Shown: positions 63,614 through 64,000 of the stretch, one piece after another
Layout: each line of letters starts with the position of its first letter
Numbering within the stretch: position 1 is the stretch's first letter
Source: Bacillota bacterium
Lineage (GTDB): Bacteria; Bacillota; Clostridia; Lachnospirales; Lachnospiraceae
Direction: 5' to 3'
DNA length: 64,000 nucleotides
NCBI GenBank assembly: GCA_023439505.1
Contig: JAEXNR010000032.1
Coordinates: 136,336-200,335, forward strand
Made by a program: the position numbers and the translations under genes
Notes under the pieces: model-generated
The model's input: only the letters and a program-made list of their open reading frames with translations
Told to the model about the DNA's origin: nothing
Databases searched by the model: none

Positions 63614-63642
63614 TTGACTTTTACCTGTAATGGTAGTATTAT
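63614..63642 (+). promoter_or_regulatory. Strong promoter P1, likely rRNA operon
   Basis: TTGACT at 63614-63619 and TATTAT at 63637-63642 with 17-base spacing. Confidence 0.6.
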
Positions 63643-63708
63643 GTAACTCCGGCGTCGTTGAAACAACCATGAAAAAAGGAAATAAAATAAAAAAAATGAA
63701 AAAAGTGG

Positions 63709-63737
63709 TTGACATAAGACGGACGGCATGATATACT
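63709..63737 (+). promoter_or_regulatory. Strong promoter P2, likely rRNA operon
   Basis: TTGACA at 63709-63714 and TATACT at 63732-63737 with 17-base spacing, 95 bases downstream of P1. Tandem near-consensus promoters are typical of rRNA operons in Firmicutes. Confidence 0.75.
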
Positions 63738-64000
63738 AAAAAAGTTGACGGCAAACAGCTGACAACAACAAATGAAATAAAAGACCAACAGAACATTGAT
63801 AATTGAACAGTAAAACAACCCTGAAAATTCTAAAAAATTGAAGGCCCATAAAGAGCAATCGGAATGGACTTCAAAAAAGAAATTTTCATTAAATGAATCG
63901 ACAGCCGAAAGGTTGAAGATGCATTACGAACTCGTATTGATACGAAAGTATTGATACAACCACAAAAACAGTAAAGATAATGGATTAGCGATAAGCTAAC
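63738..64000 (+). other. Leader, probably of an rRNA operon
   Basis: The sequence after P2 has no open frame. It contains GAACATTGATAATTGAACAG, comparable with the Firmicute 16S leader element (GAAAACTGAA-like), and ends without reaching 16S. The short repeat GTATTGATAC(G/A)A occurs twice near 63933-63958. The rRNA assignment is inference from promoters and leader style. Confidence 0.45.

Overview
The window looks like the chromosome of a spore-forming, low-GC Firmicute, most likely a member of Lachnospiraceae (Clostridium cluster XIVa). The evidence is AT-rich DNA, strong AGGAGG-type ribosome binding sites, a YyaC/DUF1256 sporulation protein, an S-layer-anchored polysaccharide lyase, a DUF5711 membrane protein and separate secD and secF. 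No CRISPR array and no tRNA gene were found. The last 390 bases resemble the tandem promoters and leader of an rRNA operon whose 16S gene would lie just outside.

Bases 1-14784 form a dense same-strand island of eleven genes that reads as a phage-defence or DNA-modification island. In order they are: the C-terminal part of a giant ATPase, a protein with a Nudix-like N-terminus, a cysteine desulfurase, a 94-aa protein, a PLD-nuclease/helicase fusion, a 59-aa protein, a DndD-like SMC ATPase, a conserved-looking 175-aa protein, a sigma-70-family factor with an inserted Cys cluster, a second DEAH helicase and a GHKL (Hsp90/MORC-like) ATPase. The desulfurase, DndD-like and PLD-helicase genes recall DNA phosphorothioation systems. 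No DndC-type sulfurtransferase is visible, and the dedicated sigma factor is unusual. This is the best candidate for a poorly described system.

Bases 14785-26060 are a mobile, cassette-like region. It starts with two copies of a structured repeat around a tiny ORF, followed by a complete IS66-type transposase. Then come single genes with separate ribosome binding sites (two APH-fold kinases, a GNAT, a methyltransferase, a P-loop kinase, a PHP phosphoesterase, a CPBP protease and a RidA protein). Decay is evident: an ORF split by an in-frame stop, a flavodoxin-like N-terminal scrap, and a Tn916-type excisionase beside a broken integrase. A third copy of the repeat closes the region.

Bases 26087-33767 are a regulated pair: a LacI repressor divergent from a 2061-aa cell-surface polysaccharide lyase (PL8-like, discoidin domains, FIVAR, Fn3, SLH). 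A consensus promoter with a palindromic operator just downstream drives the lyase. Bases 34525-38302 hold small housekeeping or stress genes.

Bases 38685-55548 are a sigma-54 sugar-acid locus: rpoN, then two operons, each with a -24/-12 promoter preceded by 10-bp-spaced TGAAACA repeats. These encode a PdxA2-like dehydrogenase with a TctABC transporter, and TIM-barrel isomerases, an Asp/Glu racemase-like protein, a split transketolase and a D-2-hydroxyacid dehydrogenase. A PrpR-type activator, a metallo-beta-lactamase-fold hydrolase, a KdgT-type permease and a fructose-6-phosphate-aldolase-type transaldolase follow. The substrate is not evident and no sugar-acid kinase is present. Bases 56302-63243 are core genes: secD, secF, yyaC, a LysM protein with a possible degenerate MPN fold, a DUF5711 protein and a CvpA-family protein.
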